Shown: positions 43,628-53,720 of the stretch, piece by piece
Numbering within the stretch: the stretch's first letter is position 1
Layout of the letters: each line of letters starts with the position of its first letter
Origin: Jeotgalibacillus sp. R-1-5s-1
Lineage (GTDB): Bacteria; Bacillota; Bacilli; Bacillales; Jeotgalibacillaceae
Direction of reading: 5' to 3'
NCBI RefSeq assembly: GCF_004405105.1
Contig: NZ_SORW01000002.1
Coordinates: 124,001 to 188,000 of the forward strand
DNA length: 64,000 nucleotides
Translations under genes and position numbers: made by a program
The notes under the pieces: model-generated
What the model was told of the DNA's origin: nothing
Seen by the model: only the letters and a program-made list of their open reading frames with translations
Databases searched by the model: none

Positions 43628-46339
43628 TTAAACAGTCAGTTTGTCGCGAAGGACCATGCGCAGGATGCCGCCGTGTCTGTAGTAATCTACTTCCACTTCA
43701 GAATCGAAACGTGCCAGAACTTCGAATTGTTTAACTGTACCGTCTTCAGATGTTGCTGTTACAGTCAGGATATCACGCGGTTTCACATCGTTTGTGATGT
43801 TGACAGCGATGGATTCTTTTCCTGTTAAACCAAGTGTTTCAGCGCTTTCTCCCTTTTTGAATTGAAGAGGAAGTACGCCCATGAATACAAGGTTTGAACG
43901 GTGAATTCTTTCATAGCTTTCTGCGATAACCGTTTTAATACCAAGCAGGTTTGTACCTTTTGCTGCCCAGTCACGGGATGATCCCATTCCGTAATCTTTT
44001 CCAGCAAGTACAACAAGACCTGTGCCTTCTTCCTGATACTTCATGCAAGCATCATAAATTGGCATAACTTCACCGGTTGGCCAGTGTGTTGTAAATCCGC
44101 CTTCAGTTCCAGGTGCGATCTGATTACGGATACGGATATTAGCAAATGTACCACGCATCATGACTTCGTGGTTACCACGTCGTGATCCGTAAGAGTTAAA
44201 GTCGCGGATTTCCACGCCATTTGCGCGCAGGTACTTTCCTGCAGGCGTGTCTTTACCAATCGCTCCGGCTGGAGAAATGTGGTCAGTTGTAACAGAGTCA
44301 CCGAATTTACCGACAACGCGAAGATCTTTAAGCTCTTCAATGTCTGATGGGTGTTCTGTTAGGCCTTCAAAGAATGGCGGGTTCTGGATGTACGTTGAAT
44401 CGTTAGAGAATGCATAAAGTGCATCATCGTTCGTTTCAATTTCGTTCCATCTTTCGTTATTGTCAAATACACGCTCATATTCTTCACGGAACAGTTCAGG
44501 TGTTACAGTTGCTTTCACAATTGCATTCACTTCTTCTGTTGTTGGCCAGATGTCTTTCAGGAAGATGTCCTGACCGTCTTTTCCTTTTCCAATCGGATCG
44601 TTCTGAAGGTCAATATCAACCGTACCGGCAAGTGCATAAGCTACGACAAGCGGCGGAGATGCCAGGTAGTTTGCACGCACAAGCGGGTGGATACGTCCTT
44701 CAAAGTTACGGTTACCGGAAAGAACAGAAGATACAAGAAGATCACTATCTGAAATTGTTTTTTCAATTTCAGGAAGTAATGGACCTGAGTTTCCGATACA
44801 AGTTGTACAACCGTAACCTACAAGATCAAATCCTAATTTCGCCATTGGCTCAAGCAGATCAGAGTCGCGCAGGTAGCCTGAAACGACCTTTGATCCAGGA
44901 GCTAAAGAAGTTTTTACGTACTTTGGTACTTCCATGCCAAGCTCAACCGCTTTTTTAGCGACAAGTCCGGCACCAAGCATAACGTAAGGGTTTGATGTGT
45001 TCGTACAGCTTGTAATTGCAGCAATCGCAATCGCACCTGTCTTCATAGGTGCAACGTCACCATTGTTGAATTCAACAACTGCTTCTTTGTTGATCTCTTC
45101 TTTTTCAAGACCGAAGCCCTGAACGCCTTCTTTAGCAGTAAGTGCTTTATGGAATTCTTTCTGCATGTGAGAAAGTGGAATCAAATCCTGTGGACGTTTT
45201 GGACCTGACAGGTTTGGTTCAACTGCAGAAAGATCAAGCTCAACTACGTCTGTGTATGTCGGGTCTTCTTTATCAGCAGTAAAGAACATATCGTTGCGTG
45301 TTAAGTATTCCTTTACTACGCTGATATCTTTATCGTCACGGCCAGTTAAGCGCATGTAATCAAGTGACTCTTCATCTACCGGGAAGAATCCGCAAGTTGC
45401 TCCGTATTCCGGTGCCATGTTAGCAATCGTTGCACGGTCAGCAAGTGGAAGGTTTGAAACGCCTTCGCCGAAAAATTCAACAAACTTACCTACAACACCC
45501 TTTTGACGAAGAACCTGAGTGACTTTCAGTGCAAGGTCTGTTGCTGTTGCACCTTGTGGAAGGCGGTTCGTCAGACGTACACCGATTACTTCAGGAATTG
45601 GGAAATACGATGGCTGTCCAAGCATACCTGCTTCAGCTTCAATACCACCTACACCCCATCCAAGAACGCCGATTCCGTTGATCATTGTTGTATGGGAGTC
45701 TGTTCCTACAAGCGTATCAGGGAATGCAATTGTTTCACCTTCAGCGTTTTCAATTGCATGAACGACATTTGCCAGATACTCAAGGTTTACCTGGTGAACA
45801 ATTCCTGTTGCAGGTGGAACGGCACGATAGTTATCGAATGCCTTTTGTGCCCATGAAAGGAACTGGTAACGCTCAGCATTACGTTCGAATTCAAGGTCCA
45901 TATTAACCTGAAGAGCGTCAGGTGTTCCGTACTTGTCGACCTGAACAGAATGGTCAATAACTAGGTCAACCGGGATCTCAGGGTTGATTTTGTCAGGTGA
46001 GCCGCCCATTTTTGACATCGCATCTCGCAGTGAAGCAAGGTCTACAACAGCCGGTACGCCTGTAAAGTCCTGAAGAATAACACGTGATGGTTTAAATGGA
46101 ACTTCTGATTCAGACACATCTTTTGATCCCCAGTTTGCAAGGTCACGGATGTGATCTTCTTTGATAACTCTTCCATCATATTGACGTAATACAGATTCAA
46201 GAAGTACACGGATTGAATAAGGAAGCTTAGCGATTTTCGTTAGTCCTTTTTCTTCCAGTGCTTTTAATTCATAATAATGATAGCGTTTACCTTCAAGCTC
46301 AAAAGATTTCTTAGCCTGAAATAAATCCTGGTTTGCCAT
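43628..46339 (-). CDS. acnA: Aconitate hydratase
   Basis: A 903-residue TCA-cycle enzyme (CitB in B. subtilis) interconverting citrate and isocitrate, with RNA-binding regulation in its apo form. [4Fe-4S] ligands: Cys in [13 protein letters not shown] and two Cys in [14 protein letters not shown]. Swivel domain: [43 protein letters not shown]. The promoter carries a CcpC-type dyad. Monocistronic with its own terminator. Confidence 0.98.
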   Translation of the reverse strand: MANQDLFQAKKSFELEGKRYHYYELKALEEKGLTKIAKLPYSIRVLLESVLRQYDGRVIKEDHIRDLANWGSKDVSESEVPFKPSRVILQDFTGVPAVVDLASLRDAMSKMGGSPDKINPEIPVDLVIDHSVQVDKYGTPDALQVNMDLEFERNAERYQFLSWAQKAFDNYRAVPPATGIVHQVNLEYLANVVHAIENAEGETIAFPDTLVGTDSHTTMINGIGVLGWGVGGIEAEAGMLGQPSYFPIPEVIGVRLTNRLPQGATATDLALKVTQVLRQKGVVGKFVEFFGEGVSNLPLADRATIANMAPEYGATCGFFPVDEESLDYMRLTGRDDKDISVVKEYLTRNDMFFTADKEDPTYTDVVELDLSAVEPNLSGPKRPQDLIPLSHMQKEFHKALTAKEGVQGFGLEKEEINKEAVVEFNNGDVAPMKTGAIAIAAITSCTNTSNPYVMLGAGLVAKKAVELGMEVPKYVKTSLAPGSKVVSGYLRDSDLLEPMAKLGFDLVGYGCTTCIGNSGPLLPEIEKTISDSDLLVSSVLSGNRNFEGRIHPLVRANYLASPPLVVAYALAGTVDIDLQNDPIGKGKDGQDIFLKDIWPTTEEVNAIVKATVTPELFREEYERVFDNNERWNEIETNDDALYAFSNDSTYIQNPPFFEGLTEHPSDIEELKDLRVVGKFGDSVTTDHISPAGAIGKDTPAGKYLRANGVEIRDFNSYGSRRGNHEVMMRGTFANIRIRNQIAPGTEGGFTTHWPTGEVMPIYDACMKYQEEGTGLVVLAGKDYGMGSSRDWAAKGTNLLGIKTVIAESYERIHRSNLVFMGVLPLQFKKGESAETLGLTGKESIAVNITNDVKPRDILTVTATSEDGTVKQFEVLARFDSEVEVDYYRHGGILRMVLRDKLTV

Positions 46340-46407
46340 CTGCTTTTCCCCCTCTAAAATAAATTATCAAGCGACGTTATGTAACTTTTTTCGCACTATT
46401 CAATCTT

Positions 46408-46437
46408 AATATAACTAAGTTCATAAGTAAATATCAA
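46408..46437 (-). promoter_or_regulatory. SigA promoter of acnA
   Basis: Minus strand TTGATA (46437-46432), 18-bp spacer, TATATT (46413-46408); start near 46401, about 60 bases before the ATG. Confidence 0.6.
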
Positions 46438-46454
46438 TAAAGTTATGTTATTTG

Positions 46455-46469
46455 ATAAGAATAAGTTAT
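46455..46469 (-). promoter_or_regulatory. CcpC-type dyad upstream of acnA
   Basis: ATAAGAATAAGTTAT has the ATAA-N7-TTAT symmetry of the CcpC box. Its centre is about 61 bases before the predicted start site, close to the -66 placement in B. subtilis citB. CcpC is a citrate-responsive LysR repressor. AT-rich context raises the chance of coincidence. Confidence 0.6.
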
Positions 46470-46577
46470 CGTAAAATGAAAATACCAAAACATGACGCTC
46501 AAAAAGACTATTCAGACAACTTTTTAATTTTCGGAGGACTCTCTTGTTTCCGAAATGAGTGCTTTATTGATATAACA

Positions 46578-48032
46578 TTAACCCTTTACTGCATTCATTA
46601 ATAGATGGCCGGTTTGAATAAGCCAATGTTCATTACCTTTTGGCGCTATGATCTGAACCCCTATTGGCATTCCATTAGACGCCTGGTGGATTGGAAGACT
46701 GATTGCGGGCTGCCCCGTTAAATTTGCCAGCTGAGTATAAGGGGTATACGTTAAGCTCGGCTCAAACATTTCATAGATCAGGTGCTGCTGTGCTGCTGAG
46801 GGTAATGAACTGATTTGTTTTAGCCGCTCTGTCATATTCTCTGAATGGTTCAGCTCTCCAAGTTTAGGGGCAATATGTGCAGCTGCAGGTGTAATATACA
46901 AATCATAAGTTTCATGAAATTGGTGCATGACTGCTGAAGCCTGATCCCACGCAGCCAGACTCCGGCTGAACTCACCTGCTGAAAGCTTTAACCCAGCCTG
47001 TGACAGTGCCCATGATTCAATTTCCATATCTTCATGTGTTAGGATTCTTCCTAAAGCCTGCTCTAAATTATGTATAAGTGAGGCCATTTCTCCGGAATTC
47101 ATTAAATAGTACTGTTCAATCAGCTGTTTCCCGTCAATGGCAGGCACAGCTTCCTTGCAATCGAATCCCGCTTCTTCTAGCAGCTTAACCGCTTTATAAA
47201 CGGCTATTCTTGCTTCTTCACTCACTGGCGTTCCAACAGGAGAATCCGTTGAGAATGCTACTCTGTATTTTCTATTCACATTCCTGGTATTTAAATATCC
47301 GGCCTCATAAAGAGGAATATGAAATGCGGCTTCCTTTTGAAAAACCTGCATACTGTCAAGCAGCTGAGCGGTGTCTCTGATTGATTTAGTCAAAAAGAAA
47401 TCAATGGCTGCCCCCTGCCATTGTCTGCCGGTCCCCGGTCCAACAGGAACCCTGCCTCTTGAAGGTTTCAGACCTATCAGGCCAGTAAAAGAAGCTGGAA
47501 TTCTGATTGAGCCTCCACCATCACTTGCTCCGGCAACCGGCACCATTCCACTGGCAAGAGCAGCTGCTGCTCCACCGCTGGATCCACCAGGAGAGTATTG
47601 ATGGTTCAGCGGATTTTTCGATGCTCCGTGTAATACCGGCTCCGTAATATTTTTCAAACCGAATTCAGGTGCATTTGTGTGCCCGAGAATGATGAACCCG
47701 GCATTTTTCAGCCTTCTTACAAAGTGACTTGTATGCGCTGCTTTATTCTGAGCAAGCAGTTTCGATCCGGCTGTGGCTGGTGACCCTTTTACATATTGAG
47801 ACATATCCTTTAACAGGATAGGCACCCCGCCAAATGGAGCGGTCACATCAGCGTTTTCCGCTTCGATCCTTGCCTCCTCTAACCTGAGGTGGGTGACTGC
47901 ATTTACAAGAGGGTTTTCTTTCAGGATGACTTCGTACGCTGTTTCTGTTAATTCTCTTGGTGATACCTGATTTCCCTTTACAAGTGCGGCTAACCCAGTT
48001 GCATCAAAGTTCTTAAATTCTTCCGGCTTCAT
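46578..48032 (-). CDS. Amidase signature family enzyme
   Basis: A 484-residue amidase. Ser-cisSer-Lys triad: Lys in VPILLKDMS, cis-Ser and nucleophile in YSPGGSSGGAAAALASG ... GASDGGGSIRIPASF. GLIGLKPSRGRVP is a further landmark. It is not GatA, because no gatC/gatB are adjacent and the C-terminus differs. Substrate unknown. RBS AGGAGG. It follows the thermonuclease gene by 13 bases. Confidence 0.88.
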   Translation of the reverse strand: MKPEEFKNFDATGLAALVKGNQVSPRELTETAYEVILKENPLVNAVTHLRLEEARIEAENADVTAPFGGVPILLKDMSQYVKGSPATAGSKLLAQNKAAHTSHFVRRLKNAGFIILGHTNAPEFGLKNITEPVLHGASKNPLNHQYSPGGSSGGAAAALASGMVPVAGASDGGGSIRIPASFTGLIGLKPSRGRVPVGPGTGRQWQGAAIDFFLTKSIRDTAQLLDSMQVFQKEAAFHIPLYEAGYLNTRNVNRKYRVAFSTDSPVGTPVSEEARIAVYKAVKLLEEAGFDCKEAVPAIDGKQLIEQYYLMNSGEMASLIHNLEQALGRILTHEDMEIESWALSQAGLKLSAGEFSRSLAAWDQASAVMHQFHETYDLYITPAAAHIAPKLGELNHSENMTERLKQISSLPSAAQQHLIYEMFEPSLTYTPYTQLANLTGQPAISLPIHQASNGMPIGVQIIAPKGNEHWLIQTGHLLMNAVKG

Positions 48033-48045
48033 TTAATTCAGCCTC

Positions 48046-48684
48046 CTATTTTGGCGCTCTAAAACCTGCTTGTTCTGCTTCTTTTTCTGAACAGAACCAA
48101 ACTTCAGGTATGGTCTGCTCATAGTAAGCAGATTCAGGCGTGTGATAAATTTGATCTCCCCGCGAATTAATATTCCCTTTGATTTCACAACCATTATGTT
48201 CAAGCGGACTGTCTTCTGCACTTTGATAGTCTTCTATAGACCATATGCCAACGCCCTCAGACCTAGCTTTTTCTTCGATTGCCCTGAATTCATCCACATA
48301 TCTGGTGTTCGGAGGATAAACTGCTATTCTGGCAAGCCCTTGTTCCAGAAGCTTTTCATTAAACATTTCATCATTGTGCCATACATAAGCCAGCAGACGT
48401 CCATAACGGTCTCTTTCAGACACATCAAGTTCCAGCTCAACCCGCTCACCTTCAAGTCGCGAAGTAAATTCAGATGCTTCAGGTCCATATGGCTGAACAC
48501 CCAGTGAGGGATGTTTTGTTTCAGGTGTATCAATCAGCAGTAGGCGGATTCTCTCTTCAGATCCGTCATCGAACTGCACATCGAGGGTGTCCCCATCCAC
48601 GACATATGTCACTTCTCCTGATAACGATTCTTCACTGCAGGCTGATAAAAACACCACAGCCATCAATATCCAACACTTTTTCAT
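48046..48684 (-). CDS. Thermonuclease-family lipoprotein with sunset domain
   Basis: A 212-residue exported protein. Lipobox FLSACSEE. SNase domain (about 22-150): [36 protein letters not shown] with Arg/Glu/Arg catalytic residues. The C-terminal [20 protein letters not shown]...[14 protein letters not shown] matches the 'sunset' domain found on secreted nucleases. Likely extracellular DNA/RNA hydrolysis at the membrane surface. RBS AAAGGGAG. Confidence 0.87.
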   Translation of the reverse strand: MKKCWILMAVVFLSACSEESLSGEVTYVVDGDTLDVQFDDGSEERIRLLLIDTPETKHPSLGVQPYGPEASEFTSRLEGERVELELDVSERDRYGRLLAYVWHNDEMFNEKLLEQGLARIAVYPPNTRYVDEFRAIEEKARSEGVGIWSIEDYQSAEDSPLEHNGCEIKGNINSRGDQIYHTPESAYYEQTIPEVWFCSEKEAEQAGFRAPK

Positions 48685-48696
48685 CGATTCTCCCTT

Positions 48697-49335
48697 TTAT
48701 GGATGTTTTAATTTGTAATCCTCATAAAACCCGAGGACATCTTTTACATACTGGTCACTCCTGTTATACAAAAAGATTGCTCTTTCCAGATCGCCGTCAG
48801 CTGCGCCGTTTTGTGACAAATAATTTGCAGCGCTGAATACAGCATCTTCAAGATTATATGGGTCTGCAACACCATCTCCATCCGCATCCACACCGTAGCC
48901 GCCGTAATAACCGATCGCTTCAGGATCTGTCAGTTCTTCAACAGGAATATCTCCTTCCCCGAGTCCTTCACAGCTGGGATGAGTCCACCCGATAAATGTA
49001 CACGGCATAAATTGCATATGTCCCTCTGCGCCAACCGGGGACACGAGTGTATCCATGGACGAAAAGCGTGTTTCGACACGATGGTGTGCAGCAAGGAGTC
49101 TCCAGTCCACTCCATAGGTCTCTTCTGCTCTTTTATATACCGGTATGTTTTCTTCTGGTATTTTCAGTTCCACAGGAGCCCCGCTTTGCTCAAGCATATC
49201 AAGTGTTTTACCTTTATATTCATCGTTACTGAAAATCATAAAGACCGCTGTAAAAAAGATCACGACGGATCCTGAAAGGAATGTCAGTGCTATTTTACGC
49301 CTTCTGGTCTTTTTCTTCTTAGATGTCTTAGCCAT
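48697..49335 (-). CDS. Membrane-anchored lytic transglycosylase
   Basis: A 212-residue protein: Lys/Arg-rich cytoplasmic tail, one membrane helix (about 15-35), then an SLT-like domain with YGVDWRLLAAHHRVETRFSS (catalytic Glu), SPVGAEGHMQFMPCTF and a DADGDGVADPYNLEDAVFSAANYL segment resembling a Ca-loop. It cleaves peptidoglycan glycan strands. ATG 49335 has AGAGG at 8 nt. 12 bases upstream of the thermonuclease start; an operon is likely. Confidence 0.85.
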   Translation of the reverse strand: MAKTSKKKKTRRRKIALTFLSGSVVIFFTAVFMIFSNDEYKGKTLDMLEQSGAPVELKIPEENIPVYKRAEETYGVDWRLLAAHHRVETRFSSMDTLVSPVGAEGHMQFMPCTFIGWTHPSCEGLGEGDIPVEELTDPEAIGYYGGYGVDADGDGVADPYNLEDAVFSAANYLSQNGAADGDLERAIFLYNRSDQYVKDVLGFYEDYKLKHP

Positions 49336-49378
49336 TCTGACAACCTCTGCTTTCTTAAATCTCATAAACTTACTTTAT

Positions 49379-49867
49379 CTATTGTAACGAATCCTTAGAC
49401 GGCTGAACAGGAATTGCCTGTCTCGACGGATTCTTTTTTTCACGAATGATCCCATTCAGTTTCTTTAAAGAACGTACCATCTGTTCGATTTCCTGCTGTG
49501 AAATATGTATATAGTAATCATTCACCATCTTCTCATGGAAGTCTTTTATTCTCCGGGCAAACATTCTCCCTTTAGGGCCAAGATAAATAATCGTCTCCCT
49601 TTTATTATCAGGATTCTGTTCCCTCTCTATAAATCTTTCCTTTTCAAGTCTGGCAACAGCCTGGCTGACTGCGCTTTTTGAGACGCAGAATTCCCTTGCG
49701 ATCTCCATTGCAGTGACGGGACCCTTTTCAATACAAAACAATAAGTAAGCCTCTGACTGAGGTGTAAGGTCAAATTGATTTAACGTTTTTAAATCATCTT
49801 TTAAAAGGTGACTCATTTCGTCAAAGGATGCGAGCAGCTCTTTGACTGATGTTTCAAGGGTTTTCAT
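49379..49867 (-). CDS. MarR-family regulator
   Basis: A 162-residue winged-helix repressor: VTAMEIAREFCVSKSAVSQAVARLEKERFIEREQNPDNKRETIIYLGPKG covers recognition helix and wing; flanking helices form the dimer. C-terminal tail KKNPSRQAIPVQPSKDSLQ is disordered. An 18-bp palindrome lies upstream of its own start, suggesting autoregulation. It lies between a BCCT transporter (separate terminator) and the transglycosylase-nuclease-amidase genes, which it may head. Confidence 0.85.
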   Translation of the reverse strand: MKTLETSVKELLASFDEMSHLLKDDLKTLNQFDLTPQSEAYLLFCIEKGPVTAMEIAREFCVSKSAVSQAVARLEKERFIEREQNPDNKRETIIYLGPKGRMFARRIKDFHEKMVNDYYIHISQQEIEQMVRSLKKLNGIIREKKNPSRQAIPVQPSKDSLQ

Positions 49868-49892
49868 TATAATAGCTACCTCTTTTACTAAT

Positions 49893-49910
49893 AGTTAAGT
49901 TTACTTAACT
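49893..49910. promoter_or_regulatory. Perfect palindrome, likely MarR operator
   Basis: AGTTAAGTTTACTTAACT: 8-bp arms around TT, 26 bases upstream of the marR-like ATG. A further TTAAC follows. The size and symmetry fit MarR-type operators. Confidence 0.65.
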
Positions 49911-50011
49911 TAACTATATCGACAAATCCTTTTCTAATCAAACAATATTCTGATCGATCCCCCAAAATGTGCTTCCTTTCCACTTATTGAAATTTGTCAT
50001 TTATACGATTT

Positions 50012-50052
50012 AAAAAGCCTCTATCACACAGACAGCGCGATAGAGGCTTTTT
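50012..50052 (-). terminator. Terminator of the BCCT gene
   Basis: AAAAAGCCTCTATC / GATAGAGGCTTTTT with a 13-nt loop. Confidence 0.9.
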
Positions 50053-50060
50053 AAATTCTT

Positions 50061-51608
50061 TTATTTTGAGACAGATTCTGTTTCAGGTTTCTTTGAAGCA
50101 GTTTTGTTGACATTCGGTTTAATCATTAAACCAAGCTCTTTTCTTTCTTTATTCAACGCTTTATAGGTTGAAATCATCATGAGTATCATGACAAATGAGA
50201 AAGGTAATGCCGCCACAATCAGCGCATTTTGCAGCGCCTGCAATCCACCTGAGAATAGTAGAATAACCGCAACTGAAGACTGTGCGAGTCCCCATGTCAG
50301 CTTTACTGTGTTTGGTGGATTAAGTGACCCATAAGTTGTTTGCATTCCGAGCACAAATGTAGCTGAGTCCGCAGATGTGATAAAGAATGTACTGATCAGT
50401 AACACGGCAATAACCGAAAGAATGGCTCCGAATTGATATTCATTAAATACTGCAAACAGCACTTCCTCTGTTAACAATCCTGTTAAGTCTGTACCATTCT
50501 GCTGAACATTAATGGCACTCGTTCCGAATACCGCAAACCATAAAAAGCTGACTAATGACGGCAGTACAAGTACACCTGCCATAAATTCACGGATCGTTCT
50601 GCCTCGTGAAACACGGGCAATAAAGATGCCGACAAACGGTGACCAGGAAATCCACCATGCCCAGTAAAAGATGGTCCATGCATTAATCCAGTCACGATTT
50701 CCACCATCAAGCGGAGCTGATCTGAAGCTCATCTCTAAGAGGTTCTGAGCATAAAGACCAAGCGAATTAGTAAATAGGTTCAGAATAAGCAATGTTGGTC
50801 CAATAATAAGCATAACCACTAAAAGTGCAACTGCCAAAATCATGTTTGTATTAGACAGATAACGGATTCCCTTACTTAAGCCGGTCCAGGCCGAAATCAT
50901 AAATAACACCGTTACGACTGCAATAATGAATAATTGAACCGTAAAGCTGATATCGATGCCGGTAAGATAGGACAGACCACCGTTGATCTGGATTGCACCG
51001 AAACCAAGTGTTGTTGCAACACCCACAACTGTAGCAAATACAGCGAGGACATCAACAACAACTCCCCATCCTCCCCGCATTCTTTCACCGAAAAGCGGAA
51101 CTAATGTAGCTGAAATTAAGCCGGGTTCATTTTTGCGGAATTTAAAATACGCAAGGGCTAACGCAACAACCGCATAAATGGCCCATGCATGAAGACCCCA
51201 ATGGAAGAAAGTATATTGCATAGAATCGCGGAGCGCCTGGTCACTGCCTGCCTCTGCAAGTGGAGGATCACTCGCAAAATGAAGCATTGGCTCTGCTGCC
51301 CCCCAGAATACAAGTCCAATTCCCATTCCGGCGCTGAACAGCATAGCAAACCATGTTCTGGTAGAATATTCCGGACGTTCATCCGGTTTTCCAAGTCGAA
51401 TTTGTCCGATCGGAGTAAGTGCTAAAACAATACAGAAAATAACCATTACGGTTACGATAATTAAGTAATACCAGCCAAATGTTGATGAAACAAAGGCCTG
51501 CGCATTGGCGGTTGCTTCTTCAAAGCTTCCAGGTGCAGCAATGGCATAAATAACTGCAGCCAATACGATCGCAAGTGTAATCCAAAATACACTGGATATT
51601 TTTTTCAT
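50061..51608 (-). CDS. BCCT family betaine/choline transporter, OpuD-like
   Basis: A 515-residue secondary transporter with 12 helices. The glycine betaine region has [27 protein letters not shown] (aromatic box and G-x-W-x-x-x-W pattern) and [20 protein letters not shown]. The C-terminal tail is basic/acidic and possibly osmosensory. ATG 51608 lies 8 nt after AAGGAG; TTG 51614 is too close. A second osmolyte system besides the ABC cassette at 37-40 kb. Confidence 0.93.
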   Translation of the reverse strand: MKKISSVFWITLAIVLAAVIYAIAAPGSFEEATANAQAFVSSTFGWYYLIIVTVMVIFCIVLALTPIGQIRLGKPDERPEYSTRTWFAMLFSAGMGIGLVFWGAAEPMLHFASDPPLAEAGSDQALRDSMQYTFFHWGLHAWAIYAVVALALAYFKFRKNEPGLISATLVPLFGERMRGGWGVVVDVLAVFATVVGVATTLGFGAIQINGGLSYLTGIDISFTVQLFIIAVVTVLFMISAWTGLSKGIRYLSNTNMILAVALLVVMLIIGPTLLILNLFTNSLGLYAQNLLEMSFRSAPLDGGNRDWINAWTIFYWAWWISWSPFVGIFIARVSRGRTIREFMAGVLVLPSLVSFLWFAVFGTSAINVQQNGTDLTGLLTEEVLFAVFNEYQFGAILSVIAVLLISTFFITSADSATFVLGMQTTYGSLNPPNTVKLTWGLAQSSVAVILLFSGGLQALQNALIVAALPFSFVMILMMISTYKALNKERKELGLMIKPNVNKTASKKPETESVSK

Positions 51609-51761
51609 TTTCAATCTCCTTTCTTATTTTGTATGAAGGACTATAGATGTATACCCAAATCCCCGGTAAAAAAACACGTTTATTACGGTAACACACGGTT
51701 TTCACCGAATGCAAGTAATATATGTAACCTTATATAGGTAATTAATCTTATATATGGAACA

Positions 51762-51792
51762 AAAAAGAGATCTGATAATTGAATCAGATCTC
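51762..51792 (-). terminator. Terminator of the 51821 gene
   Basis: Perfect 10-bp arms GAGATCTGAT / ATCAGATCTC with a 6-nt loop, then TTTTTT on the minus strand. Confidence 0.9.
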
Positions 51793-51820
51793 ATCTCATC
51801 TCATGTAAACCATCGTTATT

Positions 51821-52237
51821 CTATTCATTGTCAACTTCTTCATCGGATGTCTGTATATTTACAGCTGGTTGCTTCGGGAGCTGAGGCTGCAGTGGTTGAG
51901 TAACGGACTCATCTTTTTCCTGACTTTCGTATACCTCATTCACTCTCGTCTCTTCATCCACATTTTGACGTACCGGCATATCTGACTTTGTGTCAGTTTG
52001 CTCCGATTTTTCGTCTGTGTTAACGGGAGCCTGCTGATCCTGGCTGACGGATTCTTCCACAGGCTGTTCAGTTTCCTGATTTTCATCAATTTCTGCAGCC
52101 TCTGCCGGCTCCTGCTCTGCTTTTTCAGGCTGATTCGTATCATCCTGTCCGGCCCATAAAACAAGGGATAGACTTAACACGCTCGCAATGAGGGCTGTTG
52201 ACATGAAAGACAGTAATATCCATTCCTTTTTTATCAT
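51821..52237 (-). CDS. Membrane-anchored acidic low-complexity protein
   Basis: A 138-residue protein with one N-terminal membrane helix (about 8-30, LLSFMSTALIASVLSLSLVLWAG) and an extracytoplasmic tail rich in Glu, Gln, Asp and Pro that is probably disordered. No family recognised. RBS AAGGAG. Last of a probable sco-pld-this operon, 21 bases after the PLD-like stop. Confidence 0.7.
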   Translation of the reverse strand: MIKKEWILLSFMSTALIASVLSLSLVLWAGQDDTNQPEKAEQEPAEAAEIDENQETEQPVEESVSQDQQAPVNTDEKSEQTDTKSDMPVRQNVDEETRVNEVYESQEKDESVTQPLQPQLPKQPAVNIQTSDEEVDNE

Positions 52238-52258
52238 CGTGCCACTCCTTGCGAAAGA

Positions 52259-53698
52259 TTAATAAGTAGTCAGTCCGAGCGCTTTTTGAACAGCGTAGAC
52301 ACCACGTTGCCAAAAGGAAAGCACACCCTGGAATTCCTCTTCGGGAACCGTATATTCAGCCCCTTCATTTTGCCATAGCTGATTGAAGTAAGTTTCTGTA
52401 GCGGTCATAACATCACTTGATGACGGGCCTTTGATGATCAGGTTATTCTCAAGATTATAATCTGTTAAATTTCTGGCAGTGAAATTGGCTGATCCCGAAA
52501 TGATCGTGGACTCATTATTGGACTTCAGGTAAATCATTTTAGGATGAAACTGTTCGATATCCACATTATACCACCTGATTTTTAAACGGTCATCAGTGTT
52601 TTCCAGCATTTCATGGATGACAGGCCGGTTTGGCAGTCCCGTTTTTTTGTTTCCAAACGCGGTTTCATTCGGATCTAAAATAAGTGAAACCTCAACATCC
52701 CTAAGTGCAGCCTGTTCAAGCGCATTAACGATCTCAGGTTCAGCAAGATAAAACATTGCCATCCAGATTTCATCACCAGGCTCTGTCTGCTCGATGGCAG
52801 AGAGAATTGCTTCATAGGTTTTCCCTTCTGTCACGTATTTAACTGTTAACGCACCTTCACTCTCCTGACTTCCTTCATACTGAGGTAGCTGAATCTCAGG
52901 ATCTGATAAATTGACAACTGCCTGTTCGGCATTGAGCATCTCCTGAATGATCGGTCCGCTGACTTCATAGGCAACATTGTTGTGAAAACCCGATTCGTTA
53001 TGCGCGTTTGCAGATAAGACCATACCGCTCTTTTCAGTAATGACCGCTTTACGATGATTCGCTTTTACATTACCGAGCATTAAGTAAGATCTTAGCGTCA
53101 TTTCCGGTCCGCCGCTGACAAACGGGTTTGCAATCCAGCCTTCTCCGCCCTGACCAAACCAACCTGGTCCCAAACGCCAGAAGGTTGAATAAAGTGGCGT
53201 TGAATCTCTTAGAGGATCGAGGTTTGTGATGACAACGTTGATACCGGATTCTTCTAAAGGTACCAGCCATTCAGCCTCATATGAACCATACCCCGTGTTC
53301 ACAGGGTCTGTAATCACAGTTATGGGAAGGTCCGGATTCTCCTCTTTCTTCATGAGAAGCTGATCTCTCAGGTTACCTGCAAGATCAGGATACCCTTTAT
53401 CCTCGTTAACCCTTCCATCAATCATAAAGATATCAATAACAATAAACTCTTCCGCTTCCTCAATCACCTGTTCGACACGGTTAAAAATTTCGTGATCCAG
53501 CACTCTTTCACCGTTTTGTTCATAGGTCAGATCACGAAAAAACTGTACACTTTCCATCTGGTACTCTGAGCTCTCATAAGAAATCCCATCTGGGAGCGGC
53601 TTATACTGATGATATAATAGAACACTGATATAAATAATGAGCAGCGCACCTATCGCGATCCAACGCTTCTTTTTCCACCAGTTTTTTTTCTTTTTCAT
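52259..53698 (-). CDS. Phospholipase D-like membrane protein
   Basis: A 479-residue protein with basic tail, one membrane helix (about 13-29) and two PLD-like halves. HKD-like motif 1 is NHRKAVITEKSG with downstream N-A-H-N; motif 2 is FHPKMIYLKSNN followed by ISGSANFT. The Asp of HxKx4D is Glu in motif 1 and Lys in motif 2, so catalysis may be altered. Cardiolipin synthase-like enzymes share this topology, but function is not assigned. Confidence 0.8.
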   Translation of the reverse strand: MKKKKNWWKKKRWIAIGALLIIYISVLLYHQYKPLPDGISYESSEYQMESVQFFRDLTYEQNGERVLDHEIFNRVEQVIEEAEEFIVIDIFMIDGRVNEDKGYPDLAGNLRDQLLMKKEENPDLPITVITDPVNTGYGSYEAEWLVPLEESGINVVITNLDPLRDSTPLYSTFWRLGPGWFGQGGEGWIANPFVSGGPEMTLRSYLMLGNVKANHRKAVITEKSGMVLSANAHNESGFHNNVAYEVSGPIIQEMLNAEQAVVNLSDPEIQLPQYEGSQESEGALTVKYVTEGKTYEAILSAIEQTEPGDEIWMAMFYLAEPEIVNALEQAALRDVEVSLILDPNETAFGNKKTGLPNRPVIHEMLENTDDRLKIRWYNVDIEQFHPKMIYLKSNNESTIISGSANFTARNLTDYNLENNLIIKGPSSSDVMTATETYFNQLWQNEGAEYTVPEEEFQGVLSFWQRGVYAVQKALGLTTY

Positions 53699-53720
53699 TG
53701 TGAGCCCTGCTTTCCGGAAA

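Noticed and set aside
44410-44958. 182-codon open frame opposite acnA
   Set aside because: It is antisense to a clear aconitase reading frame, has no RBS, and its composition (Gln/Leu/His-rich) is typical of a shadow frame.
46578-48032. gatA (Glu-tRNA amidotransferase subunit A)
   Set aside because: Amidase motifs are shared, but gatC and gatB are not adjacent and the flanking genes are a nuclease and a transglycosylase.
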